Assembly: GCA_030323885.1 (NCBI GenBank)
Contig: CM059194.1
Location: 1,178,001 to 1,242,000, forward strand
DNA: 64,000 bases
Direction of reading: 5' to 3'
Source of the DNA: Branchipolynoe longqiensis
Lineage: Eukaryota; Annelida; Polychaeta; Phyllodocida; Polynoidae
Part shown: positions 33,165-46,800 of the stretch, in pieces
Position numbering within the stretch: the first letter of the stretch is position 1
Layout: the number at the start of each line of letters is the position of its first letter
The notes under the pieces: generated by a model
The model's database searches: none
What the model was told of the DNA's origin: nothing
The model's input: only the letters and a program-made list of their open reading frames with translations
Translations under genes and position numbers: made by a program

Positions 33165-33574
33165 GTGAAGAATATATTTTGCTTTTTAAATTAAGAATTG
33201 ATGTGCTAATTTCATTTACCCAACCTCTCGCCACTTCTTCTAATGGGTTGTTCTTCACCCCTACTGTACAGAACAGTGCGGGTGAATCTTTGATCTATTC
33301 TACTGTGTACTATGTTGGGAGAGTGGAGGTAAGTGGCCTGGTGTGCGGGTAGGCTTGCTTCAAAGCAGGCAAACACAAGGATGAATGTGGTCTCCGGCAC
33401 AAAAAGAAGCAGAAATCTATGGTGAGGTTATCTGTAAATAATGGTGCTCCAGTGAAAGCATCGTTAGATTATTGGGGTTTTGCTCCTGAACTCATTTGTT
33501 AGTGAACCAACATGTAGTTTTCTTTGAGAGTTTACATAGATCTTTTCTACGCAGCATGCCCCGTGAGCTGCGAC

Positions 33575-34165
33575 CCATGGGTTCTTGCCGCTGCCATCAG
33601 AGGGCAGGTGGGTCGTGGAAATCCTTTATAAACAACAGAGCCTGGGCCGTGTTCAGGGTACGTCTTGGGGACATCGCAGCGATGCTTTTTGGCCTATTTG
33701 CGTTCAGGGTGCGTCACGGCGACGCCTCCCTTTTCAGATAGGAGACAAAAAGCGCCTCGAAAATGGCCGCCGTATCCAGTGGTTTCAGCCTATCACAGCA
33801 CAGCTTTCCCATTGCAAATGGCCACCGCCTATGGGAGTGGCCATTTTCGAGACAACCAACTGCTTTTGCCGTTCAGACTGGCGTGACGTCATGCCCGTCA
33901 CCGAGGCGCCGCCGAGACGGACTCTGAACGCGGCCCTGCTGCAGTGAGCTGCTGCTCATATTAATTAGTTCTTGCCGTTGCCATCAGAGGGCAGGTCGGA
34001 TGTGGAAATCCTTTGTAAACAACAGCCTGCTGCAGTGAGCTGCTGCTCATATTAATTAGTTTTTGCCGTTGCCATCAGAGGGCAGGTCGGATGTGGAAAT
34101 CCTTTATATACAACAGAGCCTGCTGCAGTGAGCTGCTGCTCATATTAATGAGTTCTTGCCATTCT
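33575..34165 (+). repeat. ~95-bp tandem repeat, three copies, first one carrying a MITE
   Basis: Unit: ttgccg(t/c)tgccatcagagg ... ctttataaacaacagagc ... tgcagtgagctgctgctcat. Starts at about 33582, 33969 and 34061. The first unit is split by the 291-bp element 33645-33935. Confidence 0.87.
33645..33935. mobile_element. MITE family 3 (GGCCGCGTTCAGGGT ends), 3-bp duplication
   Basis: Inverted ends GGCCGTGTTCAGGGTACGTC and ..gacggactctgaacgcggcc. CTG flanks both sides; neighbouring tandem units show the empty site gagcctgctgcag. Short frames inside are not genes. Confidence 0.87.
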
Positions 34166-34215
34166 CTAAATTCTAAGTGTTCATATTTTTCATAAACTGG
34201 TTGTTATCGGTCCCC

Positions 34216-34425
34216 CACCCCCTCAGCTCAAGATACGTGAGGAACGACTGCGCATGGGGGCATCCTCACGTACACCTAGACCGCAAGGCTACGAATACAG
34301 TCACATACGCGTAGACACTGCTAAAGATACGTGAGGAATGACTGCGCATGGGGGCATCCTCACGTACGCCTAGACCGCGAAGCTACGAATACGGTCACAT
34401 ACGCATAGCCACTGCCATACTTTAT
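34216..34425 (+). repeat. ~102-bp tandem duplication
   Basis: Two copies of agatacgtgaggaa(c/t)gactg ... gcatcctcacgtac ... gctacgaatac(a/g)gtcaca; each has internal inverted tacgtgagga/tcctcacgta arms. Confidence 0.85.
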
Positions 34426-34825
34426 AGGTGATTATAATGTGGGTGTTCCTAGTTCCACTGGTCCCCCACGACCAGACGGGATGACCGAATGAGGTGAATG
34501 TATTATGAAAATATAGTTGCATGACAATTTGAAATCTTTGAATTTTGTAATCTTCGGTTTGCAAATAAAAAAATGTTGTGTGCGACCTTTTCTCCATGAT
34601 TCATTAACTATTGGGTGGTCAGTAGATGATTCCAGAACCCTCGCAAGGTTGAATCATGGACAATGTCATAAGAATGGCTGTAGGCTTTTTGTATTTGGTC
34701 CTTGAGGTCATGAAAAAAGTGGGAACCATGGGTAAGGTAAGGTAGCTTTTGAGAGAATTCAATAGCAAACATTTACATAAAGTTTCTACAAATATATCAT
34801 TGTCACATTTCACCCTTTAGAAATA

Positions 34826-35015
34826 TAGTAAAACCTCTCTAAATCGATCGACCATGGTACCAATTTTAAATGGTCCATTTAGGGAGATGAGTTCATGGGA
34901 GTTGTTTTTTGTATCGTTATGTTATTGTATGGACGATCGTTTGGGACTTAAATAAAGCAATTGATATAGGGGAGTGGTCGATCTGTGGAGGTGGTCGGTT
35001 AGAAAGGTTTTACTG
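34826..35015. mobile_element. Short TIR element, TA-flanked
   Basis: TAGTAAAACCTCTCTAAA ... TTAGAAAGGTTTTACTG between TA dinucleotides; small relative of 8130-9064. Confidence 0.8.
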
Positions 35016-35039
35016 TAAAAATAAGTGATACCAAGAGAT

Positions 35040-37793
35040 AAGATATAGCATCTGTGACATTTATTCAACAAACATCATCCGACAAAGCTGGTGTACTCCA
35101 CGACACATGACACAGTGCCCGTTTACACATCTTCCACCGTTACACAACGATTACAAACCTATATACAGGGATGTAAGTCTGGGATCCACAAACACCGGAA
35201 TGTACCTGTCTGACACCTGAAGCAGGGCTCCTGCACCTATCAGTCAATCACAGCCAACACCGTTTAAACACTTTTTAATACAATTTAAAACCTATTTTCG
35301 GGTCAAATGTAGCGTAATATTTGTGACCAGTACATAGACTAAAGCGTCAACTTCAAGACATTTCAGCTCTACAGCATTTGTGCTTTGTGAAGATAGCTGG
35401 TAAAACATGTTTAAAAAATATTATAGTGACAAAATCCAATTTTAAGACCATTCACAGAAAAGTTACCATATTCAGATCTGTGCACCCGATCTCGCAGCTT
35501 TCCGTATTGTCAAAGCTATTTTCCGTATTCTTGAATGACTTTCAGTAACACATTTACAATGAAAAATATACACAAAACCACAAGCCTATTACAGACCTGT
35601 GCACCCGGGAAAAACACTATCAGTATTCTGAAAGTCATTGTCAGTATTTTCTTTCAGACTTTCTTTCAGTATTTGTACAGACGCGATCAGTAACTTTTAG
35701 TGTGATAAAAAATACATCAATTTCCAGAACAAAGGCCAAGAAACCGTATTTCTGTATTTACCCTTGCAATCAGGAACAAATCCGGAAGGTGCACAGGTCT
35801 GCATATTTAAGAATTGTCAAGGCTTTGAAAGTTGACTAATCAATTTAAGACTTTGTAAGGATCTGCGGGAACCCTGGGTAGTTGATTGGCTTTATAGTAA
35901 GTAGTAGCCAGAAGCTTTCTAAGTTGACAACTATGGCTTGCCTAGGCCGGCTGTGTCCCACCTCACTAAAGCGGTGTTGTCAGCCTGTTAGGCAAACCTC
36001 AAATTTGGGCCCGGGGGGGGAGGTGTTAGCGATTGGTTGTAGCCTGTTGAAGCTGCATAGTCCGATGAAAACAAGTTTTCCAAACCAAAACAATTATCAA
36101 GATTTGATTCCACATATATATTGATACTTGTCGCTACCATAGGCTTAGCACTGTCAGGGAATCTCAGACAATTCCTGGAAGTCAGGTTTCATACAGTACT
36201 CTCCTAGCACTATCCTAGTACCATTCTACTGATCAGTCAATACAGACTATCCTTGGAGTGTTCCACTGTCCTTGTGACTATTACTGTCTAGCGGCAAAAG
36301 CGAAGCCTGTTGATTCTTGTGGGGTCTTTACATGTATATAGGTGCTTAGATACAGGTGCATTAAATTTAATAGAACCTGTTACTGCAAACCTATGGTGTC
36401 AGAATGTTGGCGTGCTTGCCAAAATTAATTTGACATGTTTGCACTTCAAATATCTTACTTCAAGCTAAAGTAAGGTAGAATATAACGATCAAGATATTTA
36501 TCTCAGAAAATGACAGAAACTCAAAACGATCGGACTATGCAAGTTTGATGTAGACGTTTAATAGTGTGCCAGTATCTAAGTTGTCAGCAAAGGCGACACT
36601 CACAGTAAGAAGTGTTCAACGTGTATTCTGTCCATTTTTATCTAACCGTCACTTTACCACTGATCTCGAGCTAAACAAAAGCATCAGCGCAGGAAAGATA
36701 GTCTCCTTTACCCACCAGACTCTGACTGCAGCTACACACAGGTCCAATGTGCCACTGCATATTCTGAACACAAATTGGACTCATCAGTCATCAACGAGTT
36801 CACAACAAATGATGAGCAGGCGTGATCACGCCACCAATGGACAACCAAGAAGAAGAATCTAGTTTACATTAGTTTGTGGTCGCTTTTATTATAAATGGCT
36901 TCTTTTTTCTTTTAGATTTTGAAGTGTATATTTAATATACTAAATTAATGTTGGTGCACACACCTGAATGATGCACATAATGGGCTTTCAGCATGAACAG
37001 ATTCCATCAAATTGACCTAGTTCAACACGGCAATAGATGCTTAATGAGCGCCAGTATCGAAGTTGTATATGTAGGACTAAACCTAGGTGAGTGGTTGGGG
37101 TTTCGAAAATGTTAGGCTTTCATCTGATTATGCAGCTTTAAAAGTATTAAAAACAAGCCTCGTTAACAGACAATATGAATATAAAAACACATTTTAGTTA
37201 CGTCTCCCCCCACCCCCCCCCCACCCACCATCTCCTCCGCTAATGCCTAATTAATCGGAAATCTGAGAACTTGCATCCCTGTACATATGAAAGATACAGT
37301 GTTTTTAACCATCTTATTGCACTCAGCAGCAACTTTTACACAAGACTGCCAAGTCTCAACTTTCTGCTACAAATATAACTTACATTTTTAGAGGAGGCAA
37401 ATTGGCAAAACCCCGGGAAAAGCAGTTCTGAGAAAACAAGCTTCAAAGTTCATAAAGTCTTTCTTTCAAATGGTAAAGTCCAGTATCATCATCTAGAATC
37501 CCATATTATATACACAAATATCCAGTCAAGTAATTATCTGTCCAAAGAACATATCATTTACACCAAATTAGTACACCAAAGACCATAAATCACCAGTTTG
37601 ATCCAAATTCATGTTCCGATCACCCGTGTCTCCCCTTAAGATGAATGTGTTTCTAATCGCCAGTATGCATAGACAATTACCGTGTACATGCCAGTAGTGC
37701 TTACTGGTACTTAATAGGTGACATGATTCTGGTGGGTGGTTACCTCATCACCAGAAACCCATCCTTCTGCCTCTTCCCATCAGCAATCTTTCT
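35040..37793 (-). other. Probable MAGT1/TUSC3 3'UTR and 3' flank
   Basis: No coding signal is seen. The stretch holds an interrupted TTAA-flanked MITE copy (36047-36550), a second MITE end near 37120-37140 and C-runs at 37206-37230. Transcript end is not determined; a tttatt (AATAAA on the - strand) occurs near 35060, consistent with a long 3'UTR but weak evidence. Confidence 0.35.
36047..36550 (+). mobile_element. MITE family 2 with internal insertion
   Basis: Ends agctgcatagtccgatg and cggactatgcaagttt; about 36120-36340 is foreign. Confidence 0.7.
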
Positions 37794-37809
37794 TTACTTC
37801 ACTAAAAAG
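37794..37809 (-). CDS. MAGT1: MAGT1/TUSC3 terminal micro coding exon
   Basis: After acceptor tttttttgcag, the 16 coding bases finish Ser327 and add FLVK before TAA (37796-37794). The resulting YPYSFLVK matches the YPYSFL ending known for the family. It was found by requiring phase 2 and that ending; the rest of the exon downstream would be 3'UTR. Confidence 0.75.
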
Positions 37810-40800
37810 CTGCAAAAAAAAGAATATTTGGTTGGAGTTTCATGTCCTGGCAACATCTAAGGTCATATCAGGACCGGTACCAACTTGTGACAGTGCGCAC
37901 TCATGGCGACTTTATAGTGCTGCCCTACTGGGTTGGTTTTACATCCTGGGAACATCTAAGGTCATAGGACAGGGCTCTGGGGGAGACCAGGCCAACAGCA
38001 CAATGACCTGATATCCCACTCAGTCACATTATCCTGACACTGAGCCAACCAGTCCTTGCCCTATCCTATTAATGGGGAGCACCAGGCTAGGAAGCGACAA
38101 GTATCAATCTTTAAGTCATTGGTTTGACTCGACCAGGATTAAAACCAGTAGGTTCGAGTCCCACGATCTACCAAAACAGGAGACAGACGCTCAACTCATT
38201 CGGCCATCGACCCCAAATAAAGAATAAATTCTGGTTAAAATTCATATACCAAAAATTGCAAAGTGCAGAAAACTACCGTGGTTGAGTTCTTCCTTTCATG
38301 TTACATCATAAATATCGTCTTTTATTTTTAAATGGGAGAAAAAAAAATGGAATAATCAATAAATTCTAGACAATTTATATACACAAGGTCCGTACACATA
38401 TATGGAATTCAAAGCTTTTTCAAGGCTGTTTTTTTATAGGAATTCAGGCAAGTATTGGCATTTTATTGTGTGTAGGTATGTGAGATTTTTCTCTGCTGAA
38501 TGCCGATTTTGGACTGATTTAGATCAGTGGGGACAGTTTAATGGCATTCAAGGTGTTTCAAGACTAATTACCACAAATAGGTTAAATTCAAGGCATTGAA
38601 ATGGGGCAAATGAAGTTCAAGACTTTCCAGGCCCCATACGGACCCTATATTAGGTTTTATGGTTAATACAAATGAAATCAATTATATCCATTTTGATTTT
38701 CAAATAATCCGAAACAAATTTCATGATTTTTCGGTGGGTGGTGATGGTGGGGATCGCATGTCTGACCATGTATGTCTAGTCAAATCACCCCACTACCCCC
38801 GCTCTAAATGTTCTTTTCCCGGCTCCACATGAAAATGTCATTGAGATATGTGAGAGATTCGGCTTTGTGCATCTAGATTCGAGTTAAACCTTTTTAATTG
38901 AAAGAACGAATAATTAAAAGTTTAGTTTTTTTTCGCGGACAGGATTTCAGACCCACTGATTTGGAAACTGAGCTTAAACTGAAATCAGCGATTTTGCTGA
39001 GAAATGGTATCCCTGAGCGGGGAGAGCCAACGTGATCAAACTTTGTGTCGCACGCGGCCTTACCTGTAGGGGTAGCCCTGGTACTTAGCCCTGAAGACGG
39101 ACAGGAGGAGGCTGAAGAAGAACGCAACGGACACCAGCCCAGTGATGCACACGACTGAAAGGGAAAGGGTTTGTTGGGGTTAGACGTCTCAGCAACATCT
39201 ATGGTCATATCAAGGTGGGTACCGACTTGTGGCAACTTCATAAGCCTGCCCCACTGGCAGATTAGGCCACCGGCACCATGACCCGATATCCCACTCAGTC
39301 ACACCATCCTAGCTAACCAGTCCTCGCCCTATCCTAGTAATGCCGAGCGCCAGGCTAGGTAGCGACAAGTATCAATTTTGTATGTCACTGATTTGACTAG
39401 GCTGGGATTGGAACCCCAAACCTTCCGCACGAGAAGCCACGATTGGGCCACCACATTGTCTGGGCCAGTCAGGGGGGCTTTATATCCTAGCAACACTTGG
39501 GGGCAAATATCACATTATTCCTGTTTGGTGAATTGACTTTCTGCACACCTTTGGTTTTGTTGATTAGTCGGCAGCAAAGACCATATTCACAGTGAAATGT
39601 TAATAGAATTTATTCTGTCACTTGTCACACGAAACAAAATTGTCCACCACATTTATGTTCGCATTAAAAGTTAAACAAAAAGCTTGAATCTGTTTTGCTT
39701 ATTGTGATCAACTCTATTAATCGGATAAGCTTGATAAATACATTAAAATTCGCAGCAATCTGGCATATACATGTTTATGCATTGTTTTCACATATCACAA
39801 TGACTGCAGCACTCTGCAGTCCGTTCTGATTGGTCAGTGGGGTAAAGCTAGGATAGTACTCGGAAAGCCAGACTTCGGGCATTTTTCTTCATTTTCGCGG
39901 AAATTCATCCACACCAGAGAACGTGTATATAGAGAAGTCTCTGACCGTGTAATACTTACAATTGCCACGCACCAAGCAGAGGTTGTTGAACAAAAAAAGT
40001 TTGTTTTATTTAACGATGCTTCTAGAGCGCATTGATTTTTATCGTTTATTGGACATCAAACATTTGGTCATTCTGACATATTTATTTGGAGGAAACCCGT
40101 TGCCGCCACATAGGCTACTCTTTCCGATAAGCAGCAAGGGGTCTTTTATATGCACTTTCCCACAGACAGGACATCACATACCACAGCCTTTGATGAACCA
40201 GTTGTAGACCACTGGTTGGAACAGAAAATAGCCCAAACTGGCAATGGGTCCACTGAGCAGAATCGATAGTATGACCGATACCTTCACAGGTGGACACTCT
40301 ACCACCTGAGCTACGTCCCGCTCCCCGGAGTTGTTGAACAAGGCACTTCACTGACGTATTGGCCATGGGGCTGTATAGTGTTGGCCAGCAGGCTGTCATT
40401 ATCAAAAATCGCAGAATTCCGGGAAACCGCAGGGATCTTTCATTCTTGTATCGTAACTGTTCAATCAAATACAATCAATCAAAAAGTCGTGAACAACTAG
40501 AAAATGTACTTACGCCGCTTCTTGCCAGCATCTCCCTTGATGTGGTGCGCTTCGTTCAACAGAATCATCCCAACAACAACAGCAGCATCTGGTTCTGGGT
40601 TAAGGTTTCAGGGTCTTTCATCCTCTTCCGCTTAAAATAACATACCACAACCTTTCCATCCCTTGTTATGAGCAAATATTGGATATATCTGCTTTATCTT
40701 TGATTGGTAGTTCCAGGGCCTACCCCCATTTGCCGTGATTGTCAGTTAGAGGGTTGGGTGTGGTTTTACGTCCTAGCAACATCTAAGGTCATATCAGGAC

Positions 40801-43800
40801 GTGTACCGACTTGTGACACTCATGGTGACTTTATAGTCCCACTGGGAAATCAGGCTGTCGGCACCATGACCCGATATCCCACTCAGTCACATTATCCTGA
40901 CACTGAGCTAACCAGTCATTGCCCTATCCTATTAATGCCGAGCGCCAGGCTAGGAAGCAACAAGTATCAATTTTGTAAGTCATTGGTTTGACTCAAACTA
41001 GGAACTGAACTCCCGATCTCCGACAAAGAGGCGCTCTTGATTCGGCCACCGCACCCAGTTAGAGGAAAGAAAGATATATACAAGTCCCGTAAGCTACCGT
41101 TATTTCCCCCTACTCACCAGAATGAAGTGAATATGATTATTTACTTAAATTAAGCCGTTATTTATCGACATGGGCTTTGAGGCCTATGAGCATTGACAGA
41201 AACAACGCTGAGGTTGATGCACATTCCAGAGAGGCCCTCGTGATTCAAACCCCATATTAAGGTGATAAAGTGTTTATTGAATGGCTATACACTTTTAATC
41301 AATGGGAATTCAAATTAAACTGAAATTTAAATGTATCTTACCAGAAAACGCGCCATATCAAAATATCAAAAGTGGCTATCAAATAAATGGATTGCTTTTA
41401 TGTTGTTATTGGCAGGTCACTGGATATTTCAACATCAGTAACAGTAGATGATGCGCTACTAACACCGCTTAGACATTTAATAAATCTCACCACACAGCTA
41501 ATTTGTCGCTGCGCACCTTTTACCAGGGTTGCCCGGCCTTGCGGCATGCGGATTGTTCGATGGAAGAAAAATGCACAGCTTAAACAGGTTAGTAACAATA
41601 CAGACTGCATTCACTCCAAACATCATGCTGATTGATGGCAAGGCAGTGTGGCTTGGGGGCAGAGGAGGAGGCAGAGGAGGAGGCAGAGGGGGGGGGGGGG
41701 GGGGCAGGAGGGGGCAAGGGTGGCTTCCGGTTCTTATATCTACAGGGGAGCATTTTTTTTACATCATCTCTTAACCATCTAATCTAGCAGAATTATATTG
41801 CCGAAAATCTCTATTTTAGATCAATTATATTGCTGGAATCATCTCTCAATCGTATATTTTATCTGAATTATCTTGCTGAAATTATCCTTCAATCATCTAT
41901 TTTAGATACAATTATATTGCTGAAATTATCTCTCAAATCATCAATTTTAACTGAATTATATGTGGTTTAACAATTTGGAAAAACTACCGAATAGTAATTT
42001 GCTATCCGTAAAGGTACACCTTAAAAAAGGTTGCCAACAATTTGGACTTTTTTTTCACATAATCAATAGTCCAATGGTACCGTGTGCAGTTTGTAACAGT
42101 ATGCTGTTAATTTACGAAAATATACACGTTGATATTCTCAGTGGTTCATCACCGAGCCGAACCCACCAACTTAAAAACAAACAAACAAAACAAAAAGTTG
42201 CCAACAATTTGGGCTTTATAGAGTGTCAATAATGGAACCGTATGGAAATCCTAACCGTGTGTTGTAGGTTAATGCCGGTGTCATGGTATAAAACCCCGGC
42301 CCGATCGCAGCCCCTGCCGTGAAGACAGTTGACTAAGCATTTATTTTTGTAAAATAAATTTAAAAGCTTTCATTGGATCGATTAAAAATATCTTAATGCG
42401 CGATTGAAGAGGAAGATCTGAAGTATTTAATGTAACCTAAGAGCAATTTATGCTGAAAGTATTAAAAACAGAGATAATAGTGAAAGTTGGGATATTCTGA
42501 GTGTCAGTGCAATCTTCATACAGAAAAAGTGAAATATCTCTAAAGCTACACCACTTAGAAACAAGCTGCTTGGTACACATATAGAAAACATATTCGACGG
42601 ATAGATTATATTAAATTTATACGGTTAGGGTTGTGCATTTCTATTAATCTTTAATAGACACTGGCAGTGTGTATTCGTTCTGCAGCCGATCTGCGCTTGT
42701 TTACAAACTCTGCGCATGCGCAGAAGCCACGGCAGGGGCTGCGATCGGGCCGGGGTTTTATACCACGACACCGGGAGCCAGAACTGCCCGAGGTGTAACG
42801 CGTCCGAATAATAACCATCTGTAACCTAACCGTAACCGTCCGTCTGCTGTATTTCTACCGTAACGCGTTTCCTAACTGTAGGCTGTAAGGTTAAATACAG
42901 GGCCGCGTTCAGGGTCCGTCTTGGAGGTGCCTCGGAGATGGCCCTGATGTCACGCTAGTCTGAACAGCAAAAGCAGTTTGTTGTCTCGAAAATGGCCACC
43001 CTCATAGGTGGTGGCCATTTGCAATGGAAAAGTGGTGCTGTGATTGGCTGAAACCACTGAATACGACGGCCATTTTCGAGGCGCTTTTTGTCTCCTACCC
43101 GAACGCAAATAGGCCAAAAAGCATTGCAGAGACATCTCCGCGGCGCCTGCGAGACGCACCCTGAACGCGGCCGAGGCCACCAGAAGCTCCCCGAGCTTGG
43201 TATACAGGTCCTAGGGCCGGCACCAAAATCCGTAACACGTGCGTCGGCGGCTCCGCCCTTGTCCGAGGCCCATGAACGTTCTAGAACGTTCCGTTCCGGT
43301 GACCAGTCGCGTTGAACTTTCTCGAATTTCCGACGGTACCTGTATCCAAATGCTACTAATTTCCAACAATATGAAGTTTAACAATGTCTATAATTCAACA
43401 GTAGCCTGTAATATGCTAACCGTATGCTTGTAAGGTTAATGCCGGGCACCAGAACCTCCCTGAGAACTTCGTGAACACGTCCCACTCGGGTTGTGCTGGA
43501 CTCGGGGTACGCCTACCTCTCACTGTGCTATAATTAGCCAGGAGTTCGAGAACGAGGTGAAATATATATTCAGCGGTTAACGTTCACAAAATACTAATAA
43601 TATTAGTATCTGTGAACGTTGACCGCTGAATATACAAAATGGCGGAAATGTGCGAAAACGCGAAGATCTTTCATCCTTGAACTGTGAAGCGGCTGGTTGG
43701 TTGGTTGGTTGGTTGGTGGAGTTTTATGTCCTGGCAATATCTAAGGTAATATGAGGACGGGTGAAGCGGCAGTTTGTAGGAGTGGGAGGGGGTGTGGGGG

Positions 43801-46800
43801 GTGGGGGTGGGACTAAACTAAAAGATACTAAACAGGCCAATTAAGTACGTCTCAGCAACGCGAGTCAGACTGTCCGTGAACATAATTCTGGAAGAAACAA
43901 GAGGCGCATTCCAACGATTAGACCCATTACAAAAATACAACAAATGGAATCAGCACAATGCAGATTTAACGCACGAGGCAACAAACGCAAAGGAGCAAAC
44001 TTGAGAAGCTTCAAATCAAACGGACGACATTTTTTTCCGATCTCTTTCTTTCTCAAATTTGGTAAATTGACAATTTTAAAGAGCGTAGAAGTAGGAGAAA
44101 AAATACCAGAAATATAACTAAGGCCAGATAAAAAATACATACTTGTTTAGCGTCCCCACCAGACCTGAGAAATGTCCCCGGCCTCCAAATATTTAATCAT
44201 TTTTATTTTTCAAAAACCCTTCAAATATTAAAACTAGAAACAATGCTTAACATATTGTCACGTTAAATACATGTAGTTGAGCTTCCAGTTGAATAAAGAT
44301 TATATAGTAATTTTAATGCTTTCTTGTTCAATTTCTAGCTAGAAAGTGTCGATGGTCTTCTCTACCGTCTTATCGTACCTTCTGACCATGAATACCATGG
44401 TTAGTTTTCTTCTACCTGTACACCGCGGCCTAATAATATAGCCAATTATCGACTGTGGTCGGTAAATTTTCATTCACAATAATTCTTTTTACTTTTAATA
44501 ACCGAAATTTTAGGATTGTGAGGAAAATCATGAATACAAATATGAATTCAAAAGGCCCCAAATGGACACTTTGGCAATTTAATTTAATTAAAAATAATAG
44601 TAATAAATTAACTAATTAATTTAAAAAAAAATAAAATCATATAAACGAGCTGCATGATGCACTTCAGGGAGAGGGATTATTTCCTGACGACGAAGCATTC
44701 TTGCAAAAGATACTCAATACAAATATAATGTAGCTCTCTGCAATGAATTGCGAGTCAATTTCTGGGTAAATGTAAACCTGAAAGGAGAAACAAAAAAAGA
44801 AAATGAAACAGAGCACAAACTGAAAATAACAAACACAATCATAAAACTGGAGGAAATAAACAATTGAACGCATACAACAAATAATTTGTAAACATCACCA
44901 AAGACTAGAATGCACTTTCGGTAAGAATTGACAGTCGCTACTAGTCATGGATTGTAAATCATGCCGGTGACAACACACAGTGGGGATTGTTTGTTTATTA
45001 GTTTTTTTACGTCCTAGCAACATCTAAGGTCATATCAGGACGGGTACCGACTTGTGACAGTGCGCACTCATAGACTTTATAGTGCTGCCCCACTGGGAGA
45101 CCAAGCCACCAGCACCACGACCTGATATCCCACTCAGTCACATTATCCTGAATGTATACGAAAACATACATTTTATCGGAGTAGTCATTCTATGGATCTA
45201 AAACCGCTATCATGAAAAGGCTATTTTCCTCAAACACCCACAAGGCTTTGCCTTTCCGAATCGCCCCATCTGGGGAGAAAATCCTATTATATGTCATCTG
45301 ACAGTGCATCTAGTGGGGTTACTAGCTACCAAGTTGTGCAACTTTTAGGATAGGCGATTGATTGATGGTTGCTTTACGCTCTGACAGCAGCAAAGGCCAT
45401 ATTCACGGCACTTTAGGATAAGCTGATATGGGGTTAATTTAATTACCTCCCCACAGGTAGGTTACACTTTACCGTGATGTCCTATCTTATCAGTCATCAC
45501 AGACTGTTTGTCTTCTATGTTTTTTTTAATTGTTTCTTTATTCTGCTCATAACGGTTAAGTGCATGCACTTGTTTTCGCCGCTGTGCAGTAGTGGTCATA
45601 TTCCATATGGATTGATTTCCTTTAAGTTATAATTTCTGTAAACTTGTTTATGGTGTTCCCAATTTGTTTTTGTTTTTTATTATATTTTTGTGCATAGTTT
45701 GTTTAGTCTGGCATAATGTAAACCTGGGTGCAAACCAACCCGACCCATATCCTACTACTATGCACAATAGTGTACATACCTGATAAAGTAAGCCTAAAGC
45801 AGAGGGCTGAGCCCTCCTATTGAATTTAAATCATAAATATACACAAATGACTTAAATGTGCACACCTCAGTGTATGTGTGTGTATGTGCACACCTCAGTG
45901 TACTAATAAGAGTAGAACAAAATAAAATACATATATGCCAAGAAAATCCAACCAACTATCTGCTACTGAAATGCAGGCAATCAAATACCTTATCAGCAGC
46001 TACTGTGTGATAAGATAACACCAACACTACAACTGGCCAGCATTGAAAACAAGCCTGGGTACCCGGGCTTATATGATATGGACAGTATAAATACAGCCTC
46101 AATTAAAAATAATCTATTCCAACACACAAACACTCACACCCACGCACACACCTTAAATCCAAAATGGTCTATATAACTGATACCTTTTAATTCCGAATAA
46201 ATGTATCTGCACAACAATCGACGATGGCTTTCGTTATTAAAACATCAGGATTATAATCCCAAATTTTAATTAATTGTAATTAATTAATTACACAAAATAA
46301 ATTGTAAATAATTGATTACAGCAAAAGATTTCTTACATTCATCTCAACATCTGTTAATGCAATTAAGCAATTAAATTAAAATGGATTTTAACATAATAGT
46401 CCAAATATATTTCATAGTAATTAATAAATTACAATAAAATGGATTTTGATATTTTAAAATCAATTTCATATTTACAAATGAAACAAAGTTTTCAGTACGA
46501 GAAGAGAGGAGAAAATGACGAGTATCACACAATCAAAGATATACAACCCTTCTGCACAGAAAAAATGGCATTGGCATTTGAGTTGTCAGTGAAATGGATT
46601 TAAAAGTGTTGACAAAGGATACTGAGGAAGATCACTATGTAGGTCTCCACTATAAACTGGCCCTGGCTACTACCATGGATATAATGCTGGAAGAGGAGAA
46701 TGTGATTGATTGATTGATTGATTGATTGAATGGTAGTTGTTTTATGCCATGTCGGCAACAAAGGTCACATTCAAGGCGGGAACTTGTATTCTGTCCATTC

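Larger units (their letters stand above)
31690..33420 (+). repeat. Family G repeat, interrupted by a SINE and a LINE
   Basis: Segments 31690-31866, 32208-32415 and 33165-33420 are collinear with 17366-17760 and with each other. The phrase ggtaggcttgcttcaaagcagg (31750 and 33350) suggests long terminal or direct repeats of about 170 bp at both ends. Confidence 0.65.

Noticed and set aside
33496..33947. Three overlapping + strand frames up to 120 codons
   Set aside because: They lie inside a MITE and a short tandem repeat.
38894..39241. 115-codon - strand frame
   Set aside because: Overlaps OST exon 10 but in a different frame; the conserved product is in the exon frame.
41529..41774. Gly/Arg-rich frame
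   Set aside because: Produced by the G-rich tract; no splice or start context.
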